Shown here: piece after piece, positions 16,210 to 25,754 of the stretch
Layout of the letters: every line of letters begins with the position of its first letter
Numbering within the stretch: position 1 is the first letter of the stretch
Position numbers and translations under genes: made by a program
The notes under the pieces: model-generated
Told to the model about the DNA's origin: nothing
Database searches by the model: none
Seen by the model: the letters and a program-made list of their open reading frames with translations, nothing else
Source of the DNA: UBA11524 sp045591175
GTDB taxonomy: Bacteria > Bacillota > Clostridia > Christensenellales > Aristaeellaceae
Direction: 5' to 3'
Assembly: GCA_045591175.1 (NCBI GenBank)
Contig: JAZNSI010000039.1
Span: 1 to 64,000, forward strand
DNA: 64,000 nucleotides

Positions 16210-17538
16210 ATGGCTAAGCCCCTCGTTGCCATCGTGGGTCGTCCCAACGTTGGCAAGTCTACTTTCTTCAACAAGATCACCGGCAAACGCATCTCCATCG
16301 TCGAGGACACCCCCGGTGTGACCCGCGACCGCATCTACTGCGACGTGGAGTGGCAGAACCGCCGCTTCACCATGATCGACACCGGCGGTATCGATCCCCG
16401 CAGCGAGGACGTGCTGCTGTCCCAGATGCGTCATCAGGCGGAGATCGCCATGGACACCGCGGACGTGATCTGCTTCTTCGCCGACGGCCGCACGGGCCTG
16501 ACCGACGACGACCGCGAGGTCGCCAACATGCTGCGCAAGACCTCGAAGCCTGTGATCCTCGCGATCAACAAGGTCGATCACATCTCCATGGTGGATAATA
16601 TTTACGAGTTCTATGAGCTGGGCATCGGCGATCCCATCGCCATCAGCGCGGCGAACATGATGGGCCTGGGCGACCTGCTGGAGGCCATCTGCAAGGAGCT
16701 GCCGCCCCAGACCAAGGACGAACTGGACGAGGAGGAGCATGTTCTCCAGCTGGCCGTGGTTGGCCGCCCCAATGTAGGCAAGTCCTCCCTGGTGAACAAG
16801 CTCCTGGGCCAGGAGCGCACGATGGTCTCCAACATCGCCGGCACCACCCGCGACGCCATCGACACCGAGTTCAAGGTCAACGGCACGACCTACAACATCA
16901 TCGATACCGCCGGTATCCGCCGCAAGAGCCAGATCGAAGATGAATCCCTCGAAAGGTACAGCGTGCTGCGCTCCATCGCCGCCATCCGCCGCTGCGACGT
17001 GGCGCTGCTGCTCATCGACGCCCAGGACGGCGTGACCGAACAGGACACCAAAATCGCCGGCCTCATCCGCGAAGAAGGCAAGGCGGTCATCGTGATCGTC
17101 AACAAGTGGGACGCCATCGAGAAGGAAACCGGCACCCTGGAGGCCTTCAAGAAGCAGGTCATGGAGGACCTGAAGTTCATGGACTACGCGCCCGTGCTCT
17201 TCCTCTCCGCCAAGACCGGCCAACGCGTCCACACCGTCATTGATATGGTGGATCAGGTCTGGGCCCAGGCAAGCAAGCGCATCCCCACCGGCATCCTCAA
17301 CGACGTCCTCACCGACGCCACCGCCGACCTGCAGCCCCCGGCTACCAATGGCCGCCGCCTGAAGATCTACTACATCACCCAGCAGGGCACCTGCCCGCCC
17401 CTGTTCATCCTCTTCGTCAACGATGAGAAGCTCATGCACTTCGCCTATGAGCGCTATCTGGAGAACTACTTCCGCAAGACCTTTGACTTCACGGGTACGC
17501 CCATCCGGTTCATCCTGCGCGAAAAGAAGAAGGACTAA
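16210..17538 (+). CDS. der: Ribosome biogenesis GTPase Der (EngA)
   Basis: A 442-residue tandem GTPase needed for 50S subunit assembly. G1 motifs GRPNVGKST and GRPNVGKSS begin the two GTPase domains (near residues 10 and 185). DTGGID and DTAGIRRKSQ are the G3 motifs, NKVD and NKWD the G4 motifs, and a KH-like domain fills the C-terminus. Length and motifs are standard. The ATG follows GTGAGG. It lies 24 bases after the DUF512 gene and 12 before plsY, so all three are probably one transcript. Confidence 0.96.
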   Translation: MAKPLVAIVGRPNVGKSTFFNKITGKRISIVEDTPGVTRDRIYCDVEWQNRRFTMIDTGGIDPRSEDVLLSQMRHQAEIAMDTADVICFFADGRTGLTDDDREVANMLRKTSKPVILAINKVDHISMVDNIYEFYELGIGDPIAISAANMMGLGDLLEAICKELPPQTKDELDEEEHVLQLAVVGRPNVGKSSLVNKLLGQERTMVSNIAGTTRDAIDTEFKVNGTTYNIIDTAGIRRKSQIEDESLERYSVLRSIAAIRRCDVALLLIDAQDGVTEQDTKIAGLIREEGKAVIVIVNKWDAIEKETGTLEAFKKQVMEDLKFMDYAPVLFLSAKTGQRVHTVIDMVDQVWAQASKRIPTGILNDVLTDATADLQPPATNGRRLKIYYITQQGTCPPLFILFVNDEKLMHFAYERYLENYFRKTFDFTGTPIRFILREKKKD

Positions 17539-17550
17539 CAGGAGGCTGAC

Positions 17551-18147
17551 ATGTTGAATTACGTCATTATCGCGGTGATCGCATACCTTCTGGGCAGCAT
17601 TTCCTTCGGCATGATCGTGGCGAAGCTCAAGGGCGGCCCCAATCTGCGCGAGGTGGGCAGCAAGAACACCGGTGCCACCAACGTCCTGCGCGTCATGGGC
17701 GTGAAGACCGGCCTGATCGTCTTTGTGCTGGACATCCTCAAGGCGCTGATCGCATGCATCATCGGCCGCTGCTGGATGGGCCTCAATGGCGCGATGGTTG
17801 CCGGTATCGCCGTGGTGATCGGCCACAACTGGCCCTGCTTCTTCCAGTTCAAGGGCGGCAAGGGCGTGGCCTCCACCCTGGCGGTCATGCTGATGACCTT
17901 CCCTGTCCCCGCCGTCATCTGCTACATCGTGGCCATCGTGCTGATCGCCACGACCAGGTATGTCTCCCTAGGCTCCATCACCCTGGCGGCGCTGTTCGCG
18001 GTGATGGTCATCGCCACCAACTGGGCGAACTGGTTGGTCATCCTTTGGGTGATCGCTATTTCCGGTCTGCTGATCTGGCGGCACCACGCCAACATCGGCC
18101 GCCTGCTGAAGGGCACCGAAAACAAGCTCGGCAGCAAGAAAAAGTAA
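17551..18147 (+). CDS. plsY: Acyl-phosphate:glycerol-3-phosphate acyltransferase
   Basis: Makes lysophosphatidic acid from acyl-phosphate and glycerol-3-phosphate at the membrane. The 198-residue protein has about five membrane helices and the three PlsY motifs: LLGSISFGMIVAK, GSKNTGATNVLR and GHNWPCFFQFKGGKGVAS. Start ATG with AGGAGG 6 bases upstream. In the same window fakA and a DegV-type fatty-acid carrier could supply acyl-phosphate. Tightly follows der. Confidence 0.95.
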   Translation: MLNYVIIAVIAYLLGSISFGMIVAKLKGGPNLREVGSKNTGATNVLRVMGVKTGLIVFVLDILKALIACIIGRCWMGLNGAMVAGIAVVIGHNWPCFFQFKGGKGVASTLAVMLMTFPVPAVICYIVAIVLIATTRYVSLGSITLAALFAVMVIATNWANWLVILWVIAISGLLIWRHHANIGRLLKGTENKLGSKKK

Positions 18148-18199
18148 GCAACGGCGCACGGGGAAACCTGTGCGCTTTCTGTACCAAGGAGGAATCTAC

Positions 18200-18745
18200 A
18201 TGCTGAACCACAAAGGCACCCCGGTCCTCACCACAGCCCGGCTGACCCTGCGTCCCTTCACTGCGGACGATGCACCCGCCATGTTTGCCAACTGGGCCAG
18301 CGACCCGGAAGTCACGAAATTCCTCACCTGGCCGACACATCCCAATGTTGAGGTTTCCCAGTGGGTTTGCAACGACTGGGTATCCCACTACGCAGAGCCG
18401 GACTACTACCAGTGGGCCATCGTGTATGACGGACGGCCCATCGGCAGCATGGCCGTGGTGGAACACGATGACCGGGTCGGCAAGGCGCACATCGGCTACT
18501 GCATCGGACGGAACTGGTGGCATATGGGCATCGTCAGCGAGGCGCTCAAGGCTGTGATGGACTTCCTGTTTGACGAGGTGGGCTATGACCGCATCGAGGC
18601 GCGGCATGATCCCCGCAATCCCCATTCCGGCAATGTGATGAAGAAGTGCGGCATGAAGTACGAAGGCACCCTGCGCCAGTCCGACTGGAACAACCAGGGC
18701 GTATGCGACGCATGCTGGTATGCGCTGCTGAAAAGTGAACGGTAA
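18200..18745 (+). CDS. GNAT-family acetyltransferase (RimJ/RimL type)
   Basis: A 181-residue acetyltransferase of the RimJ/RimL-like group, with the usual start LTTARLTLRPFTADDA, the acetyl-CoA region IGYCIGRNWWHMGIVSEALKAV, the NPHSGNVMKKCGMKYEG block and a Trp/Tyr-rich end. The closest functional classes acetylate ribosomal protein N-termini or small amines. The ATG at 18200 has AAGGAGG 7 bases upstream. It is the last gene before a strong terminator and probably belongs to the der-plsY transcript, 52 bases away. Confidence 0.85.
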   Translation: MLNHKGTPVLTTARLTLRPFTADDAPAMFANWASDPEVTKFLTWPTHPNVEVSQWVCNDWVSHYAEPDYYQWAIVYDGRPIGSMAVVEHDDRVGKAHIGYCIGRNWWHMGIVSEALKAVMDFLFDEVGYDRIEARHDPRNPHSGNVMKKCGMKYEGTLRQSDWNNQGVCDACWYALLKSER

Positions 18746-18753
18746 CGAGTGCA

Positions 18754-18784
18754 GGCTCCTCCGCGTTGCGGAGGAGCCTTTTTT
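18754..18784 (+). terminator. Intrinsic terminator of the DUF512-der-plsY-GNAT operon
   Basis: GGCTCCTCCGC and GCGGAGGAGCC form a perfect 11-bp stem with a GTT loop, followed by six T. Confidence 0.95.
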
Positions 18785-18790
18785 GTGGCG

Positions 18791-18825
18791 CAAGAAAGGA
18801 CTCCCCTGCTTGCACAGAGGAGTCC
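18791..18825 (-). terminator. Terminator of the exported reductase gene
   Basis: On the minus strand GGACTCCTCTG and CAGGGGAGTCC pair with one mismatch around TGCAAG, followed by TTTCTTG. It lies 24 bases past the stop codon. Confidence 0.75.
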
Positions 18826-18848
18826 CGATGGGCTAATTCAGTTATGAA

Positions 18849-20753
18849 TTAGTTAGCAGCCTGCTCCAGGCACTTCGCAACGGCATCCATGATGGCGTTG
18901 GAGGTGACGGTAGCGCCAGCCACGGTGTCAACGTCGGCGGTGTTGCCGGCAACGATGGCAGCGGGCACGGAGGCGATGGGAGCATCGGAGATGCCGGGGG
19001 TCTCGGTGTGGGAGACGACCTCAACAGAGGCGATCTTGCCGCCAGCGATAACGACCTTCACAGTCAGGTCGCCGCCGTTGTGGCCAACCACAGCGTCGGT
19101 GTACTCGCCGTCCTTCAGAGCCTTGGTCATGTCGAAGCGGGCGTCAGCATTGGCAGACTCCTTCTCGAACAGGGAGGCGTCCAGGATATCCAGAGCCTCG
19201 TGGACGCGGTAGCCCTCGCCCATTTCGTTGGCCATGGCGTGCTGAGCAGCGATGCGGCCGAAGACGATGGGGCCCATAACGCCGGTGCCGCCGGAGACGA
19301 ACTTGCCCCAGATGCCGCCAACGCACTCGCCAGCCGCGTACAGGCCGGGGATGACGTTGTTGGTCTCGTCCAGGACCTGCATGTTCTCATTGGCAGTCAC
19401 GCCGCCCAGGGTCATGACGCACAGCGCATGCAGACGGATGGCGTAGAACTTCTCGCCCTCGATCTTGTTGATGGCCAGGTTGTAGTTGCCGTCGGTGCCA
19501 TCCAGCTTGCGGCCAAACTCGGCGTCAACGCCAGCGTCGACAGCAGCATTGTAGGTCGCAACGGTGTTGACCAGATTCTCAGCGGGCACGCCGATCTTCT
19601 CAGCCAGCTCTTCCAGAGAATCAGCGGAGTACATGACGTGATCGCCAGCGCCGCCCTCGTAGAAGTAGAAGTTCATGAACACAGCGCCGCCGGCAGCGTT
19701 CAGGTCAGCCAGGATCTTGTCGGTGTAGATGTCGAACAGGACAGCCTCGGGCTGCTTCTCCAGGGCGACCTCACGGATGGAAACCACATCCTCGGTCTCG
19801 TTGCAGAAGCGCTCGCCGTTCTTGTTGACGGTGATGGCGCCAGCCTTCCAGGTGTAGGTGGAAGCGATCTGGCCCTTAGTGGGATCGGTACGGGAGATCA
19901 TGCCCATGGGGAAGGTGGGGATGCAATCCATGCCGGTCACGCCAGCGCCAACCTTCTGCATCATGTAGATGCCGTAGCCGTCAGCGCCGGGAGCGCCGCC
20001 AGCCAGGTAGTACTCGCCCTCGGGAGCGTACTGACCCATCAGCTTGCTGTTGGCGGAGTAGCCGCCAGTGCAGACGATGACGCCCTTCTTGGAGGTGTAG
20101 GTGACCTCACCGTTGGGGCCAACAGCCTTCACGCCGATGATCTGGCCCTTCTCGTTGGCAACCAGTTCCTTGGCGGTGGTCAGGGTGATGACCTCGATGC
20201 GGCTGTCAGCAGCCACCAGCTTGTCCAGCACCTGGTGGGCAGCGGACTTGTAGGACTTGTCCGTGGGAGAGGGCTTGTAGGTACGGGCAACGGAGTACAG
20301 GGCGTGCTCGGGAGCGAACACAGCCTTGGGGCCGCGCCAGGCAGCATCCTTCAGGCCTTCCTCGTACAGCCAATCGAACACCGCGGTGGCGTTGTTGGCG
20401 TAGACCTCGATCAGTTCACGGTTGGGACGGCCGCCGAAGTCGTTACCGTTGTTGATGATGTCAGCAACGTAGCTCTCGACGGTATCCTCGATACCCTGTT
20501 CCTTCTGGATGATGGTACCGGCAGCAGACATGGAACCAGAGGTGAAGTTCAGAGCGCCGCCGGTCTTGGCGGTCATCTCCAGAACGATGACCTTCTCAGC
20601 GCCAGCTTCGGCAGCAGCCAGAGCGGCAGAAAGGCCAGCGCCGCCCGCACCGACGATGATGATGTCGGCATCAGCGGTCTCAGCCATGGCGGGCACGACC
20701 AGGGTGGTCAGGACCAGCGCCAGGGACAGCAGGGTCGCAATGATACGCTTCAT
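18849..20753 (-). CDS. Exported FAD-dependent fumarate reductase-like protein with C-terminal FMN-binding domain
   Basis: A 634-residue protein. A type I signal peptide (MKRIIATLLSLALVLTTL, cleavage probably after AMA) is followed by an FAD_binding_2 domain starting at DADIIIVGAGGAGLSAALAA, with the GGYSAN and FVSGGTGVMGPIVFGRIA blocks, then a C-terminal FMN-binding domain ending in VAGATVTS. Thr615 of AGAT is the expected site of covalent FMN attachment by ApbE. There is no lipobox or heme motif. Relatives reduce fumarate, urocanate and other enoates as respiratory acceptors outside the cell; the fumarate reductase motif HGANRLGGN is not conserved, so the substrate probably differs. The ATG at 20753 has AAAGGGG 11 bases upstream. 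It is a single-gene unit with its own promoter and terminator. Confidence 0.88.
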   Translation of the reverse strand: MKRIIATLLSLALVLTTLVVPAMAETADADIIIVGAGGAGLSAALAAAEAGAEKVIVLEMTAKTGGALNFTSGSMSAAGTIIQKEQGIEDTVESYVADIINNGNDFGGRPNRELIEVYANNATAVFDWLYEEGLKDAAWRGPKAVFAPEHALYSVARTYKPSPTDKSYKSAAHQVLDKLVAADSRIEVITLTTAKELVANEKGQIIGVKAVGPNGEVTYTSKKGVIVCTGGYSANSKLMGQYAPEGEYYLAGGAPGADGYGIYMMQKVGAGVTGMDCIPTFPMGMISRTDPTKGQIASTYTWKAGAITVNKNGERFCNETEDVVSIREVALEKQPEAVLFDIYTDKILADLNAAGGAVFMNFYFYEGGAGDHVMYSADSLEELAEKIGVPAENLVNTVATYNAAVDAGVDAEFGRKLDGTDGNYNLAINKIEGEKFYAIRLHALCVMTLGGVTANENMQVLDETNNVIPGLYAAGECVGGIWGKFVSGGTGVMGPIVFGRIAAQHAMANEMGEGYRVHEALDILDASLFEKESANADARFDMTKALKDGEYTDAVVGHNGGDLTVKVVIAGGKIASVEVVSHTETPGISDAPIASVPAAIVAGNTADVDTVAGATVTSNAIMDAVAKCLEQAAN

Positions 20754-20813
20754 TTTGAATGTATCCCCTTTCAATATTTGTTGCAGCGAAGCAGTATTCT
20801 TCGCATCGACAAT

Positions 20814-20842
20814 ATTATAACAGAAAAGCTTCTGTTTGGGAA
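20814..20842 (-). promoter_or_regulatory. Promoter of the exported reductase, with an inverted repeat in the spacer
   Basis: Minus strand: TTCCCA (20842-20837), 17 bases, TATAAT (20819-20814). The spacer is almost entirely the perfect inverted repeat AACAGAA-AAGC-TTCTGTT (plus-strand 20819-20836). An A/T-rich tract lies upstream, as in UP elements. Such placement suits a repressor or a MerR-type activator. Confidence 0.7.
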
Positions 20843-20914
20843 TACATAAAAAAAACAATTTAGCGAATTTTTTCACATAATTCACGTCAAATTCTTGCCG
20901 GAGATGCTTTTTGC

Positions 20915-20943
20915 TTGCAATCTCTGCGGATTTAGGTTACAAT
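20915..20943 (+). promoter_or_regulatory. Sigma-A promoter of lepA
   Basis: TTGCAA (20915-20920), 17 bases, TACAAT (20938-20943). The TTG start codon of lepA is 43 bases downstream. Confidence 0.8.
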
Positions 20944-20985
20944 ATATTCTGTATTGATATGCCCATTTGAACGGAGGCTACGACT

Positions 20986-22791
<1,806 letters not shown>

Positions 22792-22807
22792 TCCAAAGGA
22801 GGCAATT

Positions 22808-23449
22808 ATGCCCACCTTCAAGCGTTTCCCATGGCAAGGGCCGCACAAACATCCGGAACATGCAAACGCGGCTGACGTACTCCGTCAGCCGCCTTCTTTC
22901 ATCACCGCAAATGATGCAACCGATCCCTACGACCTGCGCCCCCGGCAGAATCGCTCCCACACCGTCTGCTTCACCGGCCACCGGGCTCTGGGCAAGGCGG
23001 ATGAAGCCGCCCTTTCCCGGCTGGACGAGCTGCTGCGGCTGCTCTACACCCGCGGATATCGCGATTTCCTATGCGGCGGCGCGCTGGGCTTTGATCTCTT
23101 CGCCGCCGAAGCCGTCGTCCGCCTGCGCGATCTGCACCCGGATGTGCGGCTGATCTTCTGCCTGCCCTGCGTGGACCAATCCGTCAAATGGAAAAGAGCA
23201 GACTGCTCGCGTTACGAGCGCCTGCTCTATCTCAGCGATGAGACCCGCGTGCTCTCCCCCCGCTATTACGACGGGTGCATGCAAGTCCGCAACGCCTATA
23301 TGGTGGACCGCAGCTACATCTGCGTAGCTTACATGACGCGCCTTCACGGCGGTACGCTGTCCACCGTGCGCTATGCCCTCACGCAGGATGTGCCGGTGAT
23401 CAACCTGGCCGTTCCCGGCGCGGTGGATGAATACCGTCAGTCCTTCTGA
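22808..23449 (+). CDS. SLOG-superfamily protein, YpsA/DUF1273-like
   Basis: A 213-residue protein. After about 50 poorly conserved residues comes SHTVCFTGHRALGKADE, a start typical of YpsA-like DUF1273 proteins, then DFLCGGALGFDLFAAEAVVRLR and LSPRYYDGCMQVRNAYMVD. These are nucleotide- or ligand-binding SLOG Rossmann folds. YpsA of Bacillus influences cell division and oxidative stress; other members accompany phage or defence genes. The role here is unknown. The ATG at 22808 follows AAAGGAGG at 6 bases. The stop overlaps the convergent DUF1622 gene by 13 bases. Confidence 0.82.
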   Translation: MPTFKRFPWQGPHKHPEHANAADVLRQPPSFITANDATDPYDLRPRQNRSHTVCFTGHRALGKADEAALSRLDELLRLLYTRGYRDFLCGGALGFDLFAAEAVVRLRDLHPDVRLIFCLPCVDQSVKWKRADCSRYERLLYLSDETRVLSPRYYDGCMQVRNAYMVDRSYICVAYMTRLHGGTLSTVRYALTQDVPVINLAVPGAVDEYRQSF

Positions 23450-23793
23450 TCCTCCAAAAGGGCCTTTTCGCGCTTTTCTTCCACGCTGATCTCCCAGTGG
23501 ATCAGCAGCGTCAGCGCACCGCGCAGCGCGATGATCGCGCCCAGGATCAGCAGCTCCGTCCACTCGCGGACGATCACCGTACGCAGCACCTCGCCGCCCA
23601 GCTTGAATTCCAGCGCGAGGGCGATGCCTTCCGCCAGATCCAGTCGGAGATGCTCATTCTTGCGGAAGTAGCCGACGATGGCCTTGCCTGCCGTGATCAG
23701 CAGGATGGCGATACCCGCCATTTCCGTCAGCGTAATGCCGATCTGCGCTGCAAAATGCACCACGTCTTCGAAAAAATGAACGATTGCCTGCAT
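23437..23793 (-). CDS. DUF1622 family small membrane protein
   Basis: A 118-residue protein with three hydrophobic segments (about residues 12-40 and 75-98) and the family block LDLAEGIALALEFKLGGEVLRTVIVREWTELLILGAIIALRGALTLLIHWEI. The function of DUF1622 is unknown. The ATG at 23793 has AAAGGAGG 9 bases upstream; the longer open frame to 24111 overlaps hemW in antisense and is discarded. The charged C-terminus is cytoplasmic by the positive-inside rule. It converges with the YpsA-like gene. Confidence 0.85.
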   Translation of the reverse strand: MQAIVHFFEDVVHFAAQIGITLTEMAGIAILLITAGKAIVGYFRKNEHLRLDLAEGIALALEFKLGGEVLRTVIVREWTELLILGAIIALRGALTLLIHWEISVEEKREKALLEDQKD

Positions 23794-23865
23794 TTGTACA
23801 ACCTCCTTTGGGCCATTATACCCTATTTGCAGTCCTTTGCCAAGCCCTATTTTCGGGAGTAAATT

Positions 23866-25014
23866 ATGGAACTCTACATTCACATTCCTTATTGCCGGCA
23901 GAAGTGCCGCTACTGCGATTTCGCCTCCTACGCCGGGCAGGAAGGCACCATGGGCGCCTATGTGGACGCGCTGCTCCGCGAGGCGGACGCAATGGCCGTC
24001 AACGCCAAGGATAGCCCCATCAAGACGGTGTTCATCGGCGGCGGAACGCCCTCCACCCTGCCCGCTGAGTTGCTGCAAAAGCTGCTCACCGGCCTGCATG
24101 AGCGCTTTCACATTCCTGCCGGGAGCGAGTTCACCTCCGAGGCAAACCCCGGCACCCTGACCCCCGAATGGCTGGATGCAGCCATATCCGGCGGCGTGAA
24201 TCGCCTGTCAATGGGGATGCAGGCCAGCCAGCCGGAGCTGCTGCGGACGCTGGGACGCATCCACACCCAGGCAGACGTGGAAACCTCCGTCCAGCTGGCG
24301 CGGAAGCACGGCATCGGCAACATCAGCGTTGACTTGATGTTCGGGCTGCCGGGACAAACGCCTGACATGTGGCGGGAATCGCTGGACGCAGCCCTGTCCC
24401 TTGGCGTGGAACACATGAGCTGCTACGGCCTCATCCCCGAGGACGGCACGCCTCTCAAGCGCGACCTGGACGCGGGCCGACTCTCCCTCCCCGACGAAGG
24501 CGACGAGCGACGCATGTATGACGATACACTGCGTATTCTGTCCGCCCACGGCTATCAGCAGTACGAGATCAGCAACTTCGCAAAGCCCAGCCGGGAATGT
24601 CAGCATAACATCGGCTACTGGACGCGGGAGCCCTACATCGGACTGGGCGCGTCCGCCGCGTCCTTCCTGCAAACGAAGAGCGGCGGATTGCGGCTGAGCA
24701 ACCCCGCCGGCATCCGTGACTACATCGCCATGGCGGACGAGCAAGCCTGGCGGCGGCGCGAGCGCGTTTCCCTCCTGCCGGAGGACGCCCGCTTCGAGTC
24801 CCTGATGCTGGGGCTGCGCATGACCCGCGGCGTTTCCGAAGCCGACTTCGCAGCCATGCACGGCCTCACGCTGGATGAATACTGCGGCAACATCCTCCGC
24901 CAGCAGGAACGGCGCGGATTGCTCCTCCACCAGAATGGCCGCTGGGCCCTCACCCGGCGCGGCATGGATGTGCAAAATGCCATCCTTGTGGAGATCATGG
25001 AGGCGGTGGAATAA
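23866..25014 (+). CDS. hemW: Radical SAM heme chaperone HemW
   Basis: A 382-residue radical SAM protein with the cluster motif C10-x3-C14-x2-C17 in PYCRQKCRYCDF, the SAM-binding GGGTPSTL, and the HemW C-terminal domain. It was long annotated as oxygen-independent coproporphyrinogen oxidase, but HemW has the three-Cys plus downstream Phe pattern and acts as a heme-insertion chaperone. The GGAG-type site is 9 bases before the ATG. A terminator follows. No heme synthesis genes lie nearby. Confidence 0.9.
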   Translation: MELYIHIPYCRQKCRYCDFASYAGQEGTMGAYVDALLREADAMAVNAKDSPIKTVFIGGGTPSTLPAELLQKLLTGLHERFHIPAGSEFTSEANPGTLTPEWLDAAISGGVNRLSMGMQASQPELLRTLGRIHTQADVETSVQLARKHGIGNISVDLMFGLPGQTPDMWRESLDAALSLGVEHMSCYGLIPEDGTPLKRDLDAGRLSLPDEGDERRMYDDTLRILSAHGYQQYEISNFAKPSRECQHNIGYWTREPYIGLGASAASFLQTKSGGLRLSNPAGIRDYIAMADEQAWRRRERVSLLPEDARFESLMLGLRMTRGVSEADFAAMHGLTLDEYCGNILRQQERRGLLLHQNGRWALTRRGMDVQNAILVEIMEAVE

Positions 25015-25035
25015 ACTGCCCGACATAACAGAAAC

Positions 25036-25065
25036 CCTCTGCATGCATATCGTGCAGAGGATTTT
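25036..25065. terminator. Bidirectional terminator between hemW and the S51-like gene
   Basis: CCTCTGCA (25036-25043) and TGCAGAGG (25053-25060) form a perfect 8-bp stem. ATTTT follows on the plus strand. It lies 8 bases from the minus-strand stop codon and may serve both convergent transcripts. Confidence 0.7.
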
Positions 25066-25068
25066 CAG

Positions 25069-25734
25069 TTACTTATTCAGCTTTTCAGGCGGAAAGGGCG
25101 CAATAATGCCATTGCGGATCCAGCGAAAGCTGCCTGTACAGGCAACTTCATCTGCTTTGATGAAGATCGCACTTTCGTCCTCCATGGCGCAGATCGGCAA
25201 ATCATGTTCCGCAGAAACCGCCATCAAGGTACGCAGCAGTTCCTGATGATCCAGGGTAACGTGCGCTTTGATTGTAATATCCGTCAACCCCAGACCTTCA
25301 TAGGGCTCAGGAGATTCCCATATATCGAGCGCCCGTTTCGCCATGTTGCTTGATCCGGCGCTCACGCCAAGAATGACGGCCCGACTTCTGCGGATTTCCT
25401 CCACAATGTCCTTGTCACGCATCAGCCGGAACTGCTGCGTCGCATTACCGCCCATAAGGAATATGCAGGACGCTTCACGAATCAGCTGCCGTGCTTGGGG
25501 CGGCGCAGTCCTGTCGTCAATCACATGGACATGCTGAAAAACCATATCACAACTGACAAACATGCCGTGCATACCGGCTGCGTCATCGTCATTTCTTTCA
25601 TATTCTGCAGGCCACGCGCTGACAAATACCAGACTGTCACGGACGGACAATTCTTCCTTAAGCCGTGCAGCAATGTCATCCGAAAACTGCCGCGCAGGAA
25701 AACCACTGAACAAGCCCAACACCTTGGCGTTCAT
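25069..25734 (-). CDS. Peptidase S51 / class I glutamine amidotransferase-like protein
   Basis: A 221-residue protein with the S51 (peptidase E, cyanophycinase-related) pattern: CIFLMGGNATQQ, the nucleophile elbow GVSAGSSNM with the candidate catalytic Ser, and a late GLTDITIKAHV block. S51 enzymes cleave Asp-X dipeptides or cyanophycin; many clostridial relatives are uncharacterised. The ATG follows GGAGGAG at 7 bases. It lies 20 bases after ppk and is the last gene of that operon. Base composition looks lower in G+C than its neighbours, and codon use is less biased, which hints at later acquisition. Confidence 0.75.
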   Translation of the reverse strand: MNAKVLGLFSGFPARQFSDDIAARLKEELSVRDSLVFVSAWPAEYERNDDDAAGMHGMFVSCDMVFQHVHVIDDRTAPPQARQLIREASCIFLMGGNATQQFRLMRDKDIVEEIRRSRAVILGVSAGSSNMAKRALDIWESPEPYEGLGLTDITIKAHVTLDHQELLRTLMAVSAEHDLPICAMEDESAIFIKADEVACTGSFRWIRNGIIAPFPPEKLNK

Positions 25735-25754
25735 GCTTTCTCCTCCCAGGGGGA

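Noticed and set aside
14821..17826. A 1001-codon minus-strand frame opposite the DUF512 gene and der
   Set aside because: Same composition artefact: it overlaps two conserved genes fully and has no recognisable motif.
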